64,000 bases of DNA from positions 62,001 to 126,000 of the forward strand of contig NZ_FMYQ01000001.1 of assembly GCF_900096975.1 (NCBI RefSeq), in the 5' to 3' direction. The notes under the pieces were generated by a model. It made no database searches. It had not been told where the DNA came from and saw only the letters and a list, made by a program, of their open reading frames with translations. Made by a program: the position numbers and the translations under genes. Shown here piece by piece: positions 26,987-35,180 of the stretch. Position 1 is the stretch's first letter, and every line of letters begins with the position of its first letter. Source of the stretch: Paraburkholderia lycopersici (lineage in GTDB: Bacteria > Pseudomonadota > Gammaproteobacteria > Burkholderiales > Burkholderiaceae).

Positions 26987-27973
26987 TCAGCCGCGCGGAT
27001 GGTGCTTCGCGTGCAGAAGCCGCAGCCGCTCGCGCGCGACGTGCGTATAGATCTGCGTGGTGGAGATGTCGCTATGGCCGAGCAGAAGCTGCACGACGCG
27101 CAGATCGGCGCCGTGATTGAGCAGGTGCGTGGCGAACGCATGGCGCATCGTGTGCGGCGAGAGCGGCGCGTGCACGCCCGCGGCCGCCGCATGGCGCTTG
27201 ATGATGTGCCAGAACTGCTGGCGCGTCATGCCTTCGGCGCGCGCGGTCACGAAGAGCGCGTCGGCCGTGCGCGCGCCGAGCAGCGCGGGCCGCGACTCGC
27301 GCAGGTAACGCCCGATCCACGCGTGCGCCTCTTCGCCGAACGGAATCAGACGCTCCTTGGACCCCTTGCCGAGCACGCGCACGACGCCCTCGTTCAAGCC
27401 CACCTCGACCGTCTTGAGCGTGACGAGTTCGGTCACGCGCAGGCCGCTCGCGTACATCAGCTCGAGCATCGTGCGATCGCGCAGGCCGAGCGGCGTGGCG
27501 ACGTCGGGCGCGCCGAGCAGCGCCTCGACCTGCGCCTCGCTCAACGTGGACGGAAAGCGCGGCGGCTGCTTCGCCGAGCGGATGCGCACGGTCGGGTCCG
27601 ACTGCACGCGCTGCTCGCGCAGCGCCCAGCCGTAATAGCGGCGAAACACCGACAGGCGGCGGTTCGCCGAGGTCGATTTGTCGTCCTTGCGGCGCGCGCT
27701 GTAGGCGAGCAAATCGTCTTCGTGGGTCGTGTCGAGCGCGTTGGCGCGCTCGCGCGCGAGCCATTGCGCGAAGAGCCGCAGGTCGCGCCGGTATGCGTCG
27801 AGTGTATTGCGCGAGAGGCCGTGCTCGAGCCACATCGCGTCGCAGAACGTGTCGATGGCGGCGAGGCTTGCCGCGAGCGCTTCGGCCGCGGCGGGTTCGA
27901 GGGCGTGCTCCCCCTCTTCGGTGGCCTCGTTCGCCACGAGCGGCGGCGGATTTGTCGTCATCGTCATCGTCAT
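26987..27973 (-). CDS. xerD: Site-specific tyrosine recombinase XerD
   Basis: 328 residues. With XerC it resolves chromosome dimers at dif. The SAM-like N-terminal domain (DTFCDAMWLEHGLSRNTLDA) is followed by the catalytic domain. Catalytic residues are visible: Arg in ASGLRVTELVTL, Lys in VLGKGSKERLIPFG, His-x-x-Arg in HTMRHAFATHLL, His in LLLGHSDIST and the nucleophile Tyr in TQIYTHVARERL. The N-terminal extension of about 30 residues (MTMTMTTNPPPL...) is unusual, and the true start may lie later. It follows ogt by 4 bases on the same strand. Confidence 0.95.
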   Translation of the reverse strand: MTMTMTTNPPPLVANEATEEGEHALEPAAAEALAASLAAIDTFCDAMWLEHGLSRNTLDAYRRDLRLFAQWLARERANALDTTHEDDLLAYSARRKDDKSTSANRRLSVFRRYYGWALREQRVQSDPTVRIRSAKQPPRFPSTLSEAQVEALLGAPDVATPLGLRDRTMLELMYASGLRVTELVTLKTVEVGLNEGVVRVLGKGSKERLIPFGEEAHAWIGRYLRESRPALLGARTADALFVTARAEGMTRQQFWHIIKRHAAAAGVHAPLSPHTMRHAFATHLLNHGADLRVVQLLLGHSDISTTQIYTHVARERLRLLHAKHHPRG

Positions 27974-27977
27974 CGTG

Positions 27978-28463
27978 TTAGCGCAGTTGAAACCGGTTCG
28001 AGGAGCATTCGTGTGCGAGCAGCCAGCGCTTCACGTCGCGAAAGAAGCCGTCGCCGCCGTGATGTGCAAAGCCGCCGATGCCGCTCGCCGACACCACGCG
28101 ATGGCATGGAATCACGATCGGGAATGGATTGTCGCCGCACGCCTGGCCCACGGCGCGCGCGCTGACGCTGCCGATTCGCCTCGCGAGCTCGCCGTACGTG
28201 AGCATGTCGCCCGCCTCGATCGCGCGGATGCCGTCCCACACGCGCTGCTGGAACGGCGTGCCGAGCAAGGCGAGCGGCAGGTCGAAGGCCGCGTCCGCGC
28301 TTTCGAAATACCGTTCGATCTGTTCAACCGCGCGCGAAGCGAGTTCGCAATCGGGCTCGACGCGCGCCGCGTGCCCAGGCAGATAAACGATTTCGCGCAC
28401 CGCTTGCCCGCCGGTGCGGATGCCGACCTTGCCGAACGGTGCATCGATCACTGCGTTGAACAT
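27978..28463 (-). CDS. ogt: Methylated-DNA-protein-cysteine S-methyltransferase
   Basis: 161 residues. It takes methyl groups from O6-methylguanine onto its own cysteine, in VIPCHRVVSASG (Cys in PCHRV). The helix-turn-helix-like DNA-binding segment LLGTPFQQRVWDGIRAIEAG and TYGELARRIGS are complete. Start ATG 28461-28463 has GGGAGG 7 bases upstream, which rules out the earlier in-frame starts. No Ada regulatory domain, so this is the constitutive Ogt type. Four bases before xerD, so probably translated from the same message. Confidence 0.95.
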   Translation of the reverse strand: MFNAVIDAPFGKVGIRTGGQAVREIVYLPGHAARVEPDCELASRAVEQIERYFESADAAFDLPLALLGTPFQQRVWDGIRAIEAGDMLTYGELARRIGSVSARAVGQACGDNPFPIVIPCHRVVSASGIGGFAHHGGDGFFRDVKRWLLAHECSSNRFQLR

Positions 28464-28584
28464 CGTTGCCTCCCTCGTGCGCGAACGTTGCCCGACATGG
28501 TGCCGCGTCGCGCGCGCGATTGCCAGCGCGTCATCGGTCATGCTTGCCTCCGCCGTCATCAGTTCGCCGCCGCTTCAGGCCGCT

Positions 28585-29979
28585 TCAGGCCGCTTCGAGC
28601 GCCCAGCGCACGTGCTCGCGCACGAGCGCCGACTCGTCGCGCTCACGCGCGCGCAGCGCGTTCACGATGGCTTCGCGCGCAACATCGGCGACATCGCCGG
28701 CATTGCCCGCGTCTTCACGCGTCGCGCGCAGCGCATTGCCCATCGCGACCGCGATGTTGCGCGACCAGCTCTCGTAACCGATGCGCCGTATCGCGCTGCC
28801 CTGCATGCGTTCGTCGAACTGCGCCGAGCTCCAGCCGAACAGGTCGACGAGGCTCGCGCAATCGAGCCCGTGGCGCACGTCGAAGTCGGCGACGGGCGCG
28901 GCCTGGGCAAACTTGTTCCACGGACAGACGAGCTGGCAGTCGTCGCAGCCATACACACGATTGCCGATCAGCTCGCGCAACTCCAGGGGAATGCTGCCCT
29001 TGAGCTCGATCGTCAGATAGGAAATGCAGCGGCGCGCATCCACGCGGTACGGCCCGGTGATCGCGCCCGTCGGGCACGCGTCGATGCAACGCGCGCAACT
29101 GCCGCAATGGGCGCCCGGCGTTTCGGGTGCGGCGCTGGCGGGGTCGTCGGCGTCGGTGGGCAGCGGCACGTCCACGTAGATTTCGCCGAGAAAGAAGAGC
29201 GAGCCCGCGTCGCGCTGCAGGAGCAGCGTGTGCTTGCCGCGCCAGCCCACGCCCGCATTCTGCGCGAGTTCGACTTCGAGCACGGGCGCGGAGTCGGTAA
29301 ACACGCGAAAGCCAAACTGGCCGATCTCGGCCTCGATACGCCCGGCGAGCTGCTGCAGGCGCGCGCGCAACACTTTGTGATAGTCGCGGCCGCGCGCGTA
29401 GATCGACACGACCGCCGCATGCGGGTCGGCCAGGCGCGCGTGCTCGCGCAAGCGCCAGTCGGCGTGGACGCTTTCGCGTGCGACGTTCGTGCCAGCGCCG
29501 TCACCGCCATCCGGGCCGCCTTGCGAAGCACTTTCGCGCGTCTTTCCCGCCGCATTCGGCGCGAGCGTGCCGAGGGGCAAATAGGCCATGCGCGCCGTGA
29601 TTACGCGTCGCGTGCCGGCCACAAGCTCTGCGGGCCGCGCGCGTTTCATCCCATGTTTGGCCATATAATCCATCTCGCCGTGGCAGCCCGCTTCGAGCCA
29701 CGCGGCGAGGCCCGCCTCGGCATGGGAAAGGTCGGTGTCGCTGATACCGATCGCACCGAACCCCAGCTCGCGCCCCCACGTCCGGATGCGCGCCGCGAGC
29801 GCGGCGAGCGCCGCCTCGTCGAGCGGCATGGCCTGCCCGGCAGCAGGCGCAGACGAATCTCGCGGCGCAGGTGCCTGAGCACGCGCCTGAGTACGCGCCT
29901 GAGCGGACGCGAGGTCGAGCGCCTCCGAAGACGCGCGCAAAGCCTGCGCGGAGTTGGACGGGGAATGCGTGGGGTTCAT
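28585..29979 (-). CDS. queG: Epoxyqueuosine reductase
   Basis: 464 residues from ATG 29977-29979. QueG is a cobalamin and iron-sulfur enzyme that reduces epoxyqueuosine to queuosine in tRNA. Two ferredoxin-type [4Fe-4S] motifs are visible: HCGSCARCIDACPTGAI and YGCDDCQLVCPWN. The N-terminal cobalamin-binding part starts near AARIRTWGRELGFGAIGISD. The first 50 residues are low-complexity and encoded partly by a 12-base repeat, so a start at ATG 29827-29829 (MPLDEAALAAL) is quite possible; that would also give room for a promoter against the divergent tsaE. Confidence 0.95.
   Translation of the reverse strand: MNPTHSPSNSAQALRASSEALDLASAQARTQARAQAPAPRDSSAPAAGQAMPLDEAALAALAARIRTWGRELGFGAIGISDTDLSHAEAGLAAWLEAGCHGEMDYMAKHGMKRARPAELVAGTRRVITARMAYLPLGTLAPNAAGKTRESASQGGPDGGDGAGTNVARESVHADWRLREHARLADPHAAVVSIYARGRDYHKVLRARLQQLAGRIEAEIGQFGFRVFTDSAPVLEVELAQNAGVGWRGKHTLLLQRDAGSLFFLGEIYVDVPLPTDADDPASAAPETPGAHCGSCARCIDACPTGAITGPYRVDARRCISYLTIELKGSIPLELRELIGNRVYGCDDCQLVCPWNKFAQAAPVADFDVRHGLDCASLVDLFGWSSAQFDERMQGSAIRRIGYESWSRNIAVAMGNALRATREDAGNAGDVADVAREAIVNALRARERDESALVREHVRWALEAA
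29872..29907. repeat. Three tandem 12-base repeats in the 5' part of queG
   Basis: The unit tgcctgagcacg / cgcctgagtacg / cgcctgagcgga repeats every 12 bases, encoding Ala-Gln-Ala-Arg-type units (AQARTQARAQAP). It is probably a slippage product and lies in the doubtful N-terminal extension. Confidence 0.6.
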
Positions 29980-29996
29980 TACGTCATTTTACGAGA

Positions 29997-30584
29997 ATGC
30001 CCGACACGCCCGCTCACGACCACGCGCCGCTTCCGCTCGATCCATCGGCAGACGTTCTTCTCGAGCGCCGTTTCGATCTCGCAGATGCCGCCGCCACCGA
30101 CGCCTTCGGCGCACGCTTCGCGCAGGCGCTCGATGCGCTGCGCGCGAGCGGCGCGCAGGTTCACGGCGCGCCGCCTTTTCATGGCCTGCACGTGCAACTG
30201 CACGGCGACCTCGGCGCGGGCAAGACCTCGCTCGTGCGCGCCGCATTGCGCGCACTCGGCCACACGGGCCGCGTGCGCAGCCCCACTTACACGCTCGTCG
30301 AGCCGTACACGGTAGCGGCCCGCGACGCGAAGCACGGGGAACTCCAGCTCTATCACTTCGATCTGTACCGTTTCAGCGATCCGGCCGAATGGGCCGACTC
30401 GGGCTTTCGCGAATATTTCGCGCAAGGCGCGGTATGCCTCGTCGAATGGCCGCAACGCGCGGGCGGCCTCCTCGGCGTGCCCGATCTCGTGTTCTCGCTC
30501 GAGCCCGATGCAAGCGGCGAAGGCCGCGTGCTCACCGCATACGCATACAGCGCATCAGGAAAGGCATGTCTAGAAAGATGTTAA
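29997..30584 (+). CDS. tsaE: tRNA threonylcarbamoyladenosine synthesis ATPase TsaE
   Basis: 195 residues. TsaE supports the TsaB-TsaD complex that makes t6A in tRNAs. The P-loop GDLGAGKTSLVRAALRALG, the PTYTLVEPY strand and the Walker B-like YHFDLYRF, then CLVEWPQRAG are all present. It is somewhat longer than the E. coli protein (153 residues) because of an N-terminal lead of about 30 residues. Its end overlaps the start of amiC by 19 bases, as in many proteobacteria, where the two form a pair. Confidence 0.95.
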   Translation: MPDTPAHDHAPLPLDPSADVLLERRFDLADAAATDAFGARFAQALDALRASGAQVHGAPPFHGLHVQLHGDLGAGKTSLVRAALRALGHTGRVRSPTYTLVEPYTVAARDAKHGELQLYHFDLYRFSDPAEWADSGFREYFAQGAVCLVEWPQRAGGLLGVPDLVFSLEPDASGEGRVLTAYAYSASGKACLERC

Positions 30585-32173
30585 TCAAACCGTTCCGCTC
30601 GATCGAATCGGCCGCGACCGCCACGCACAACTGGCGTCGCCGGCAGATCCTGAAGGCGGGCGCCTCCACGCTCGTGCTCGGTCTTGCCGTGCCGCGCCTC
30701 GCGTGGGCCACTTCGGTGATCGGCGTGCGCGTGTGGCCCGCGCGCGACTACACGCGCGTCACCATCGAATCGGACCAGCCGCTCGCGAACTCGCAGCAAA
30801 TGCTGCAGGGCCCCGACCGGCTCGTGGTCGATCTGAACGGACTCGATCTCGACGACGCGCTCAAGAACCTCGTCTCCAAGATCACGCCGAACGACCCGCA
30901 GATCCAGGCCGTGCGCGTCGGGCAGTACCAGCCGCACGTCGTGCGCATGGTGTTCGACCTCAAGGGCTCGGTGAAGCCGCAGGTGTTCACGCTGCAGCCG
31001 GTGGGCTCGTACCGATACCGGCTCGTGTTCGACCTCTATCCCGCCGTGGCGCCCGACCCGCTCATGGACCTGCTCGCGCAGACCGAGCGCAAGCAGCAGC
31101 AGCTCGACGCGCACGAGGCGATGAAGAACAGCGTGCCGCCTGCCACGCCTTCGACGCTCGCGGGGCCCAACACGCCGCCCGCGCACGACAACAGCGACGC
31201 GTTCTTCGAGCGCTACGCGCAGAACGACGCGGGCCCGTCGCCCAGCGCGCCGCGTCCTGCGCCGCCGGTGCCGCCGGCCGGGATCGCGGCGCGTGCGGGC
31301 AAGCCTGCCGCGCCGAAGCCGCCCGTCGTGGCGCAGCGTAACGACAACAAAAGCGACAACAAAAACGACGGCAAGAACGACAACGGCAATGACAGCGACA
31401 ACGGCAACGCAGACGACGACAACTACGGCTTCACCGCGCCCAGGTCCGGCAAGGGCGGCACCACGCGCCTCCTGACCGTCGCGATCGATCCGGGCCACGG
31501 CGGCGAGGACCCGGGCGCGATCGGCAGCGCGGGCACGTACGAGAAACACGTCGCGCTCGACATCGCGAAGAAGCTGCGCGCGAAGATCGACGCCCAGCCC
31601 AACATGCGCGCGATGATGACGCGCGACGCCGACTTTTTCGTGCCGCTGAACGTGCGCGTGCAGAAGGCGCGGCGCGTGGGCGCGGACCTCTTCGTGTCGA
31701 TACACGCCGACGCGTTCACTACGCCGGCCGCGCGCGGTTCGTCGGTGTTCGCGCTTTCGGAGCACGGCGCCTCGAGCGCCGCGGCGCGCTGGATGGCGAC
31801 CAAGGAGAACTCGTCGGACCAGATTGGCGGCATCAGCGTGCAGACGGCCGACGCCGCCGTGAACCGCGCGCTCTTCGACATGTCCACGACGGCGCAGATC
31901 CGCGATTCGCTGCGCTACGGCGGCTTCGTGCTCAACGAAGTCGGCGAGATCAACAAGCTGCACAAGGGCTCGGTCGAGCAGGCGGGCTTCGCTGTGCTCA
32001 AGGCCCCCGACATCCCGTCGATCCTCGTGGAGACGGCGTTCATCAGCAATCCCGAGGAAGAGACGAGGCTCAACGACGACGCCTATCGCGACAAGATGGC
32101 GAACGCAATTCTCAAGGGCATCAAGCGCTATTTCGCGGCCAATCCGCCGCTCGCGAAGAGCCGCATGACCTGA
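30566..32173 (+). CDS. amiC: N-acetylmuramoyl-L-alanine amidase AmiC, Tat-exported
   Basis: 535 residues. The N-terminus has a twin-arginine signal (NWRRRQILKAGASTLVLGLA, cleavage after RLAWA). The AMIN domain covers about residues 50-160 (VRVWPARDYTRVTIESD) and targets the septum. A linker of about 120 residues is Pro/Ala-rich and then Asn/Asp-rich (NDNKSDNKNDGKNDNGNDSD). The Amidase_3 domain follows with zinc ligands in IDPGHGGEDPGA and VSIHADA and the catalytic Glu in ILVETAFISNPEEE. It cuts the amide between muramic acid and the stem peptide at cell division. Start ATG 30566 has AGGAAAGG just upstream; it overlaps tsaE. Confidence 0.95.
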   Translation: MSRKMLIKPFRSIESAATATHNWRRRQILKAGASTLVLGLAVPRLAWATSVIGVRVWPARDYTRVTIESDQPLANSQQMLQGPDRLVVDLNGLDLDDALKNLVSKITPNDPQIQAVRVGQYQPHVVRMVFDLKGSVKPQVFTLQPVGSYRYRLVFDLYPAVAPDPLMDLLAQTERKQQQLDAHEAMKNSVPPATPSTLAGPNTPPAHDNSDAFFERYAQNDAGPSPSAPRPAPPVPPAGIAARAGKPAAPKPPVVAQRNDNKSDNKNDGKNDNGNDSDNGNADDDNYGFTAPRSGKGGTTRLLTVAIDPGHGGEDPGAIGSAGTYEKHVALDIAKKLRAKIDAQPNMRAMMTRDADFFVPLNVRVQKARRVGADLFVSIHADAFTTPAARGSSVFALSEHGASSAAARWMATKENSSDQIGGISVQTADAAVNRALFDMSTTAQIRDSLRYGGFVLNEVGEINKLHKGSVEQAGFAVLKAPDIPSILVETAFISNPEEETRLNDDAYRDKMANAILKGIKRYFAANPPLAKSRMT

Positions 32174-32200
32174 ACGCCGGCCGCCCGGCGCAAACCGGAC

Positions 32201-32232
32201 ACGCCGCGCACGCCCACGGGCTCGCGCGGCGT
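32201..32232 (+). terminator. Convergent hairpin between amiC and EamA gene
   Basis: ACGCCGCGC (32201-32209) and GCGCGGCGT (32224-32232) form a perfect 9-bp stem with a 14-base loop, followed by TGTCTT. It lies 28 bases after the amiC stop and 20 bases beyond the end of the gene on the other strand. Confidence 0.55.
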
Positions 32233-32252
32233 TGTCTTATGGAGCGGACGGC

Positions 32253-33149
32253 TTACGGGCGCACGACGCCCAGGCGCTGCCTGACCCAGCCGCCGAACAC
32301 GTTGACGACAAGGCCGCCCATCACGAGCACGGCGCCGCCGATCTCGGCGGACGTGAGCCGCTCGCCGAGCAGCAGCGAGGCCGAGGCCAGCCCGACGATG
32401 GGCACGAGCAGCGAAAACGGCGCAACCTGGCTTGCGGGATACTTCGAGAGCAGGCGGCTCCAGAGGCTGTAGCCAACGAGCGTCGCGACGAACGCCAGAT
32501 AGACGATGGCGCCCACCGACGCCGCACCGATGCCCGAGAGCGCCTGCTCGATGCGCTGCGGGCCTTCCATCCAGTACGAAAGCGCGAGAAACGGCAGCGG
32601 CGGCACGAGGCTCGCCCACACCACGAGGCCGACGAGATCCACCTTGCCCACCTTCTTCGTGACGATGTTGCCGAGCGCCCACATGCAGGCGGCGCACAGC
32701 GTCAGCACGAAGCCGGCAAGCGTCATACCCTGCGCGCCGCCCGCCATCGACTGCACGCCGATCAGCGCGAGGCCGCCCGCGGCGATCAGCAGACCGATCA
32801 CGTTCTGCGCGTGAAAGCGCTCGCGCAGAAAGAACGCCGCGAAGCCGAGCGTGAAAAACGCCTGCGCCTGCAGCACGACCGACGCAAGACCCGCGGGCAT
32901 GCCCACGTACATCGCCGTGAAGAGGAACGCGAACTGCCCGAGCGAAATCGTCGCGCCGTAAGCGAGGAGCCAGCGCAGCGGCATCTGCGGGCGTTTCACG
33001 AACAGCACGGCCGGAAACGCCGCCAGCATGAAGCGCAGCGCGCCGAGCAGGAGCGGCGGCACGCCATGCAGCCCCACCTTGATCACCACGAAATTCACGC
33101 CCCACGCGAGCACCACCACGAGCGCGAGCAACAAGTCCTTCGGCGACAT
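32253..33149 (-). CDS. EamA family exporter (O-acetylserine/cysteine exporter-like)
   Basis: 298 residues in ten membrane helices arranged as two EamA repeats: residues about 5-135 (LLALVVVLAWGVNFVVIKVG) and 145-285 (GLVVWASLVPPLPFLALSYW). The sequence resembles EamA, which exports O-acetylserine and cysteine metabolites, but DMT-family substrates are hard to predict. The start has an AGGAG site a few bases upstream. Single-gene unit divergent from the pirin gene. Confidence 0.88.
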   Translation of the reverse strand: MSPKDLLLALVVVLAWGVNFVVIKVGLHGVPPLLLGALRFMLAAFPAVLFVKRPQMPLRWLLAYGATISLGQFAFLFTAMYVGMPAGLASVVLQAQAFFTLGFAAFFLRERFHAQNVIGLLIAAGGLALIGVQSMAGGAQGMTLAGFVLTLCAACMWALGNIVTKKVGKVDLVGLVVWASLVPPLPFLALSYWMEGPQRIEQALSGIGAASVGAIVYLAFVATLVGYSLWSRLLSKYPASQVAPFSLLVPIVGLASASLLLGERLTSAEIGGAVLVMGGLVVNVFGGWVRQRLGVVRP

Positions 33150-33345
33150 CTCCTGCTCCTCTTTTGGTCAAACTTTTTTTGTCGAATCGGAATCTTACCG
33201 CCTCGCCGGGCGGCGCGCCGGGCGGCCCGCGCGTAAGCCGCACGCCGTCGGGGCGGGGGTTAGAATGGGCGCCAGCCGCGCGCGGCCTGCCGGCGCGCCG
33301 ATTTCGCCGCGACCACGCGCCGTACGAGTCATCAAGGAAGCGTCC

Positions 33346-34239
33346 ATGTCCTCATCGATCAAAGCGGTTCTCAAGCCTCACCAACGCGACATCGGCAATC
33401 TCTACGTGCGGCGCGTGCTGCCCGCGCTCGCGGCGCGCCTCGTGGGCCCGTTCATCTTCTTCGACCATATGGGCCCCGCCACGCTCGCGCCGAGCTCCGG
33501 CGTCGATGTGCGCCCGCATCCGCATATCGGTCTCGCCACCGTCACCTATCTCTTCGACGGCGCGCTCATGCATCGCGACAGCATTGGCTCGACGCAGAAA
33601 ATCGTGCCCGGCGACGTGAACTGGATGACGGCCGGCCGCGGCATCGTCCACTCGGAACGCACGCCCGACGAAGACCGCGCCACGGGCCACACCATGCACG
33701 GCATCCAGACGTGGGTCGCGCTGCCGCTCGATCACGAAGACACGCAGCCGTCGTTCTTCCACCACGCCGCCGCGACGCTGCCCGAAGTCGAGCGCAACGG
33801 CGTCGCGATGCGCGTGATCGCGGGCACGGCGTTCGGCGCGACTTCGCCCGTCGAAACCTTTTCGGGCACGCTCTACGTGGCCGCCGACTTCGCGCCGGGC
33901 AGCGCATTCGCGCTCGACGCGGAACACGAGGAGCGCGGCGTCTACCTCGTGGAAGGCGATCTCGCGATCGACGGCACGCCGCTCGAACAGCACACGATGG
34001 CCGTGCTGGTGCCGGACGAAACCGTCACGCTGTCGAGCGCCAACGGGGCACGCGTGATGCTGCTCGGCGGGGAGAGGCTCAAGGGCGAGCGCTTCATCGA
34101 ATGGAATTTCGTGGCAAGCTCGCGCGAGAAGATCGAAGCCGCGAAGGCAGCCTGGACGCGCCAGGAAATGGGGCACGTGCCCGGCGAAACGGAATGGATT
34201 GCGCTGCCGGAGAAGAAGCCGCGCCCCGCAGCCGATTGA
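33346..34239 (+). CDS. Pirin family protein
   Basis: 297 residues of two cupin halves. The N-terminal half has the metal-binding histidines in RPHPHIGLATVTYLFDG and the later AGRGIVHSER. The C-terminal half (residues about 175-280) lacks a metal site, as usual. Bacterial pirins include quercetinases and proteins that modulate enzymes by binding; the role here is not known. Start ATG 33346. The thioredoxin gene follows by 55 bases on the same strand, so both may share a transcript. Confidence 0.93.
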   Translation: MSSSIKAVLKPHQRDIGNLYVRRVLPALAARLVGPFIFFDHMGPATLAPSSGVDVRPHPHIGLATVTYLFDGALMHRDSIGSTQKIVPGDVNWMTAGRGIVHSERTPDEDRATGHTMHGIQTWVALPLDHEDTQPSFFHHAAATLPEVERNGVAMRVIAGTAFGATSPVETFSGTLYVAADFAPGSAFALDAEHEERGVYLVEGDLAIDGTPLEQHTMAVLVPDETVTLSSANGARVMLLGGERLKGERFIEWNFVASSREKIEAAKAAWTRQEMGHVPGETEWIALPEKKPRPAAD

Positions 34240-34294
34240 ACCGGCGCGTTTCGTCCCCAACTAGCGGCATAACGGATTTCTCAACGAGGACGCA

Positions 34295-35143
34295 ATGGAC
34301 ACCACTCTCGCCACTTTCGAAAAAGACGTGATCGAAGCGTCGGCGCTCGCGCCGGTGCTGGTCGACTTCTGGGCGCCCTGGTGCGGCCCTTGCAAGACGC
34401 TCGGGCCGATGCTCGAAAAGCTCGAAGCGGAGTATGCGGGCAAATGGAAGCTCGTGAAGGTCAACGTCGACGAGAACCAGGAGCTCGCCGCGCACTTCGG
34501 CGTGCGCAGCATTCCGCACGTCGTGGCGTTCGCGGACCGCCAGGCGGTCGATCAGTTCGTCGGCGTGCTGCCCGAAGGCCAGTTGCGCCAGTTCCTGGAC
34601 GGCCTGATTCCCGACGGCGCCGACGCCGCGCGCCGCGCCGCCCAGGAAGCGCTGGCCGAAGGCCGCCGCGACGAAGCCTACGAAGCGCTGCAGGCCGCGC
34701 TCGCGTTCGATCCGGGCAACGACGAAGTGCGCATGGACCTGATCGAGATGCTGCTCGCCGACAACCGCTCCGACGAGGCGCACAAGGAAGTCGATCTGCT
34801 TTCGCCGAAGACCACGCAGGGCATCGACGCGCGCTTCAACGCCCTCAAGACGCGCCTCGACGCGCTCGACGCCGCCGCCGACCTGCCGCCCACCGACGCG
34901 CTCGAAACCCAGGTGGCCGCCAACCCCGCCGATCTCGAAGCGCGCTTCGATCTGGCGAACGCGCTGATCGCGCGGCGCAAATATGCGGGCGCGCTCGAGC
35001 ACCTGCTGGAGATCGTCAAGCGCGACAGAAGCTTCCGCGACGACGTGGGCCGCAAGACCATGCTTTCGGTGTTCGACCTCGCGGCGCATCAGCCGCAGCT
35101 CGTGAGCGAATGGCGGCGCAAGCTGAGCGCGGCATTGAACTGA
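34295..35143 (+). CDS. cnoX: Thioredoxin-TPR holdase (CnoX/YbbN family)
   Basis: 282 residues. The thioredoxin domain (1-105) has the redox site WCGPC at residues 29-33 (E. coli YbbN has the inactive SxxC), so reductase activity is plausible here. Residues about 110-282 are tetratricopeptide-like helices (RRDEAYEALQAALAFDPGN, LIEMLLADNRSDEAHKEVDL). CnoX proteins protect substrates from oxidation and pass them to GroEL or DnaK. Cytoplasmic. Confidence 0.92.
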   Translation: MDTTLATFEKDVIEASALAPVLVDFWAPWCGPCKTLGPMLEKLEAEYAGKWKLVKVNVDENQELAAHFGVRSIPHVVAFADRQAVDQFVGVLPEGQLRQFLDGLIPDGADAARRAAQEALAEGRRDEAYEALQAALAFDPGNDEVRMDLIEMLLADNRSDEAHKEVDLLSPKTTQGIDARFNALKTRLDALDAAADLPPTDALETQVAANPADLEARFDLANALIARRKYAGALEHLLEIVKRDRSFRDDVGRKTMLSVFDLAAHQPQLVSEWRRKLSAALN

Positions 35144-35167
35144 GACGCCGCGCAGCCGCACGGCGTC
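35144..35167 (+). terminator. Short convergent hairpin between cnoX and the manC gene
   Basis: GACGCCG (35144-35150) and CGGCGTC (35161-35167) form a 7-bp stem with a 10-base loop immediately after the cnoX stop, followed by ctgttcgtc. It is the only candidate terminator in the 37-base gap. Confidence 0.45.
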
Positions 35168-35180
35168 CTGTTCGTCGCCG

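Noticed and set aside
31340..31425. Run of AAC/GAC-rich repeats inside amiC that resembles a tandem repeat array
   Set aside because: It is in frame and encodes the Asn/Asp-rich linker of the amidase; not an independent repeat element or CRISPR.
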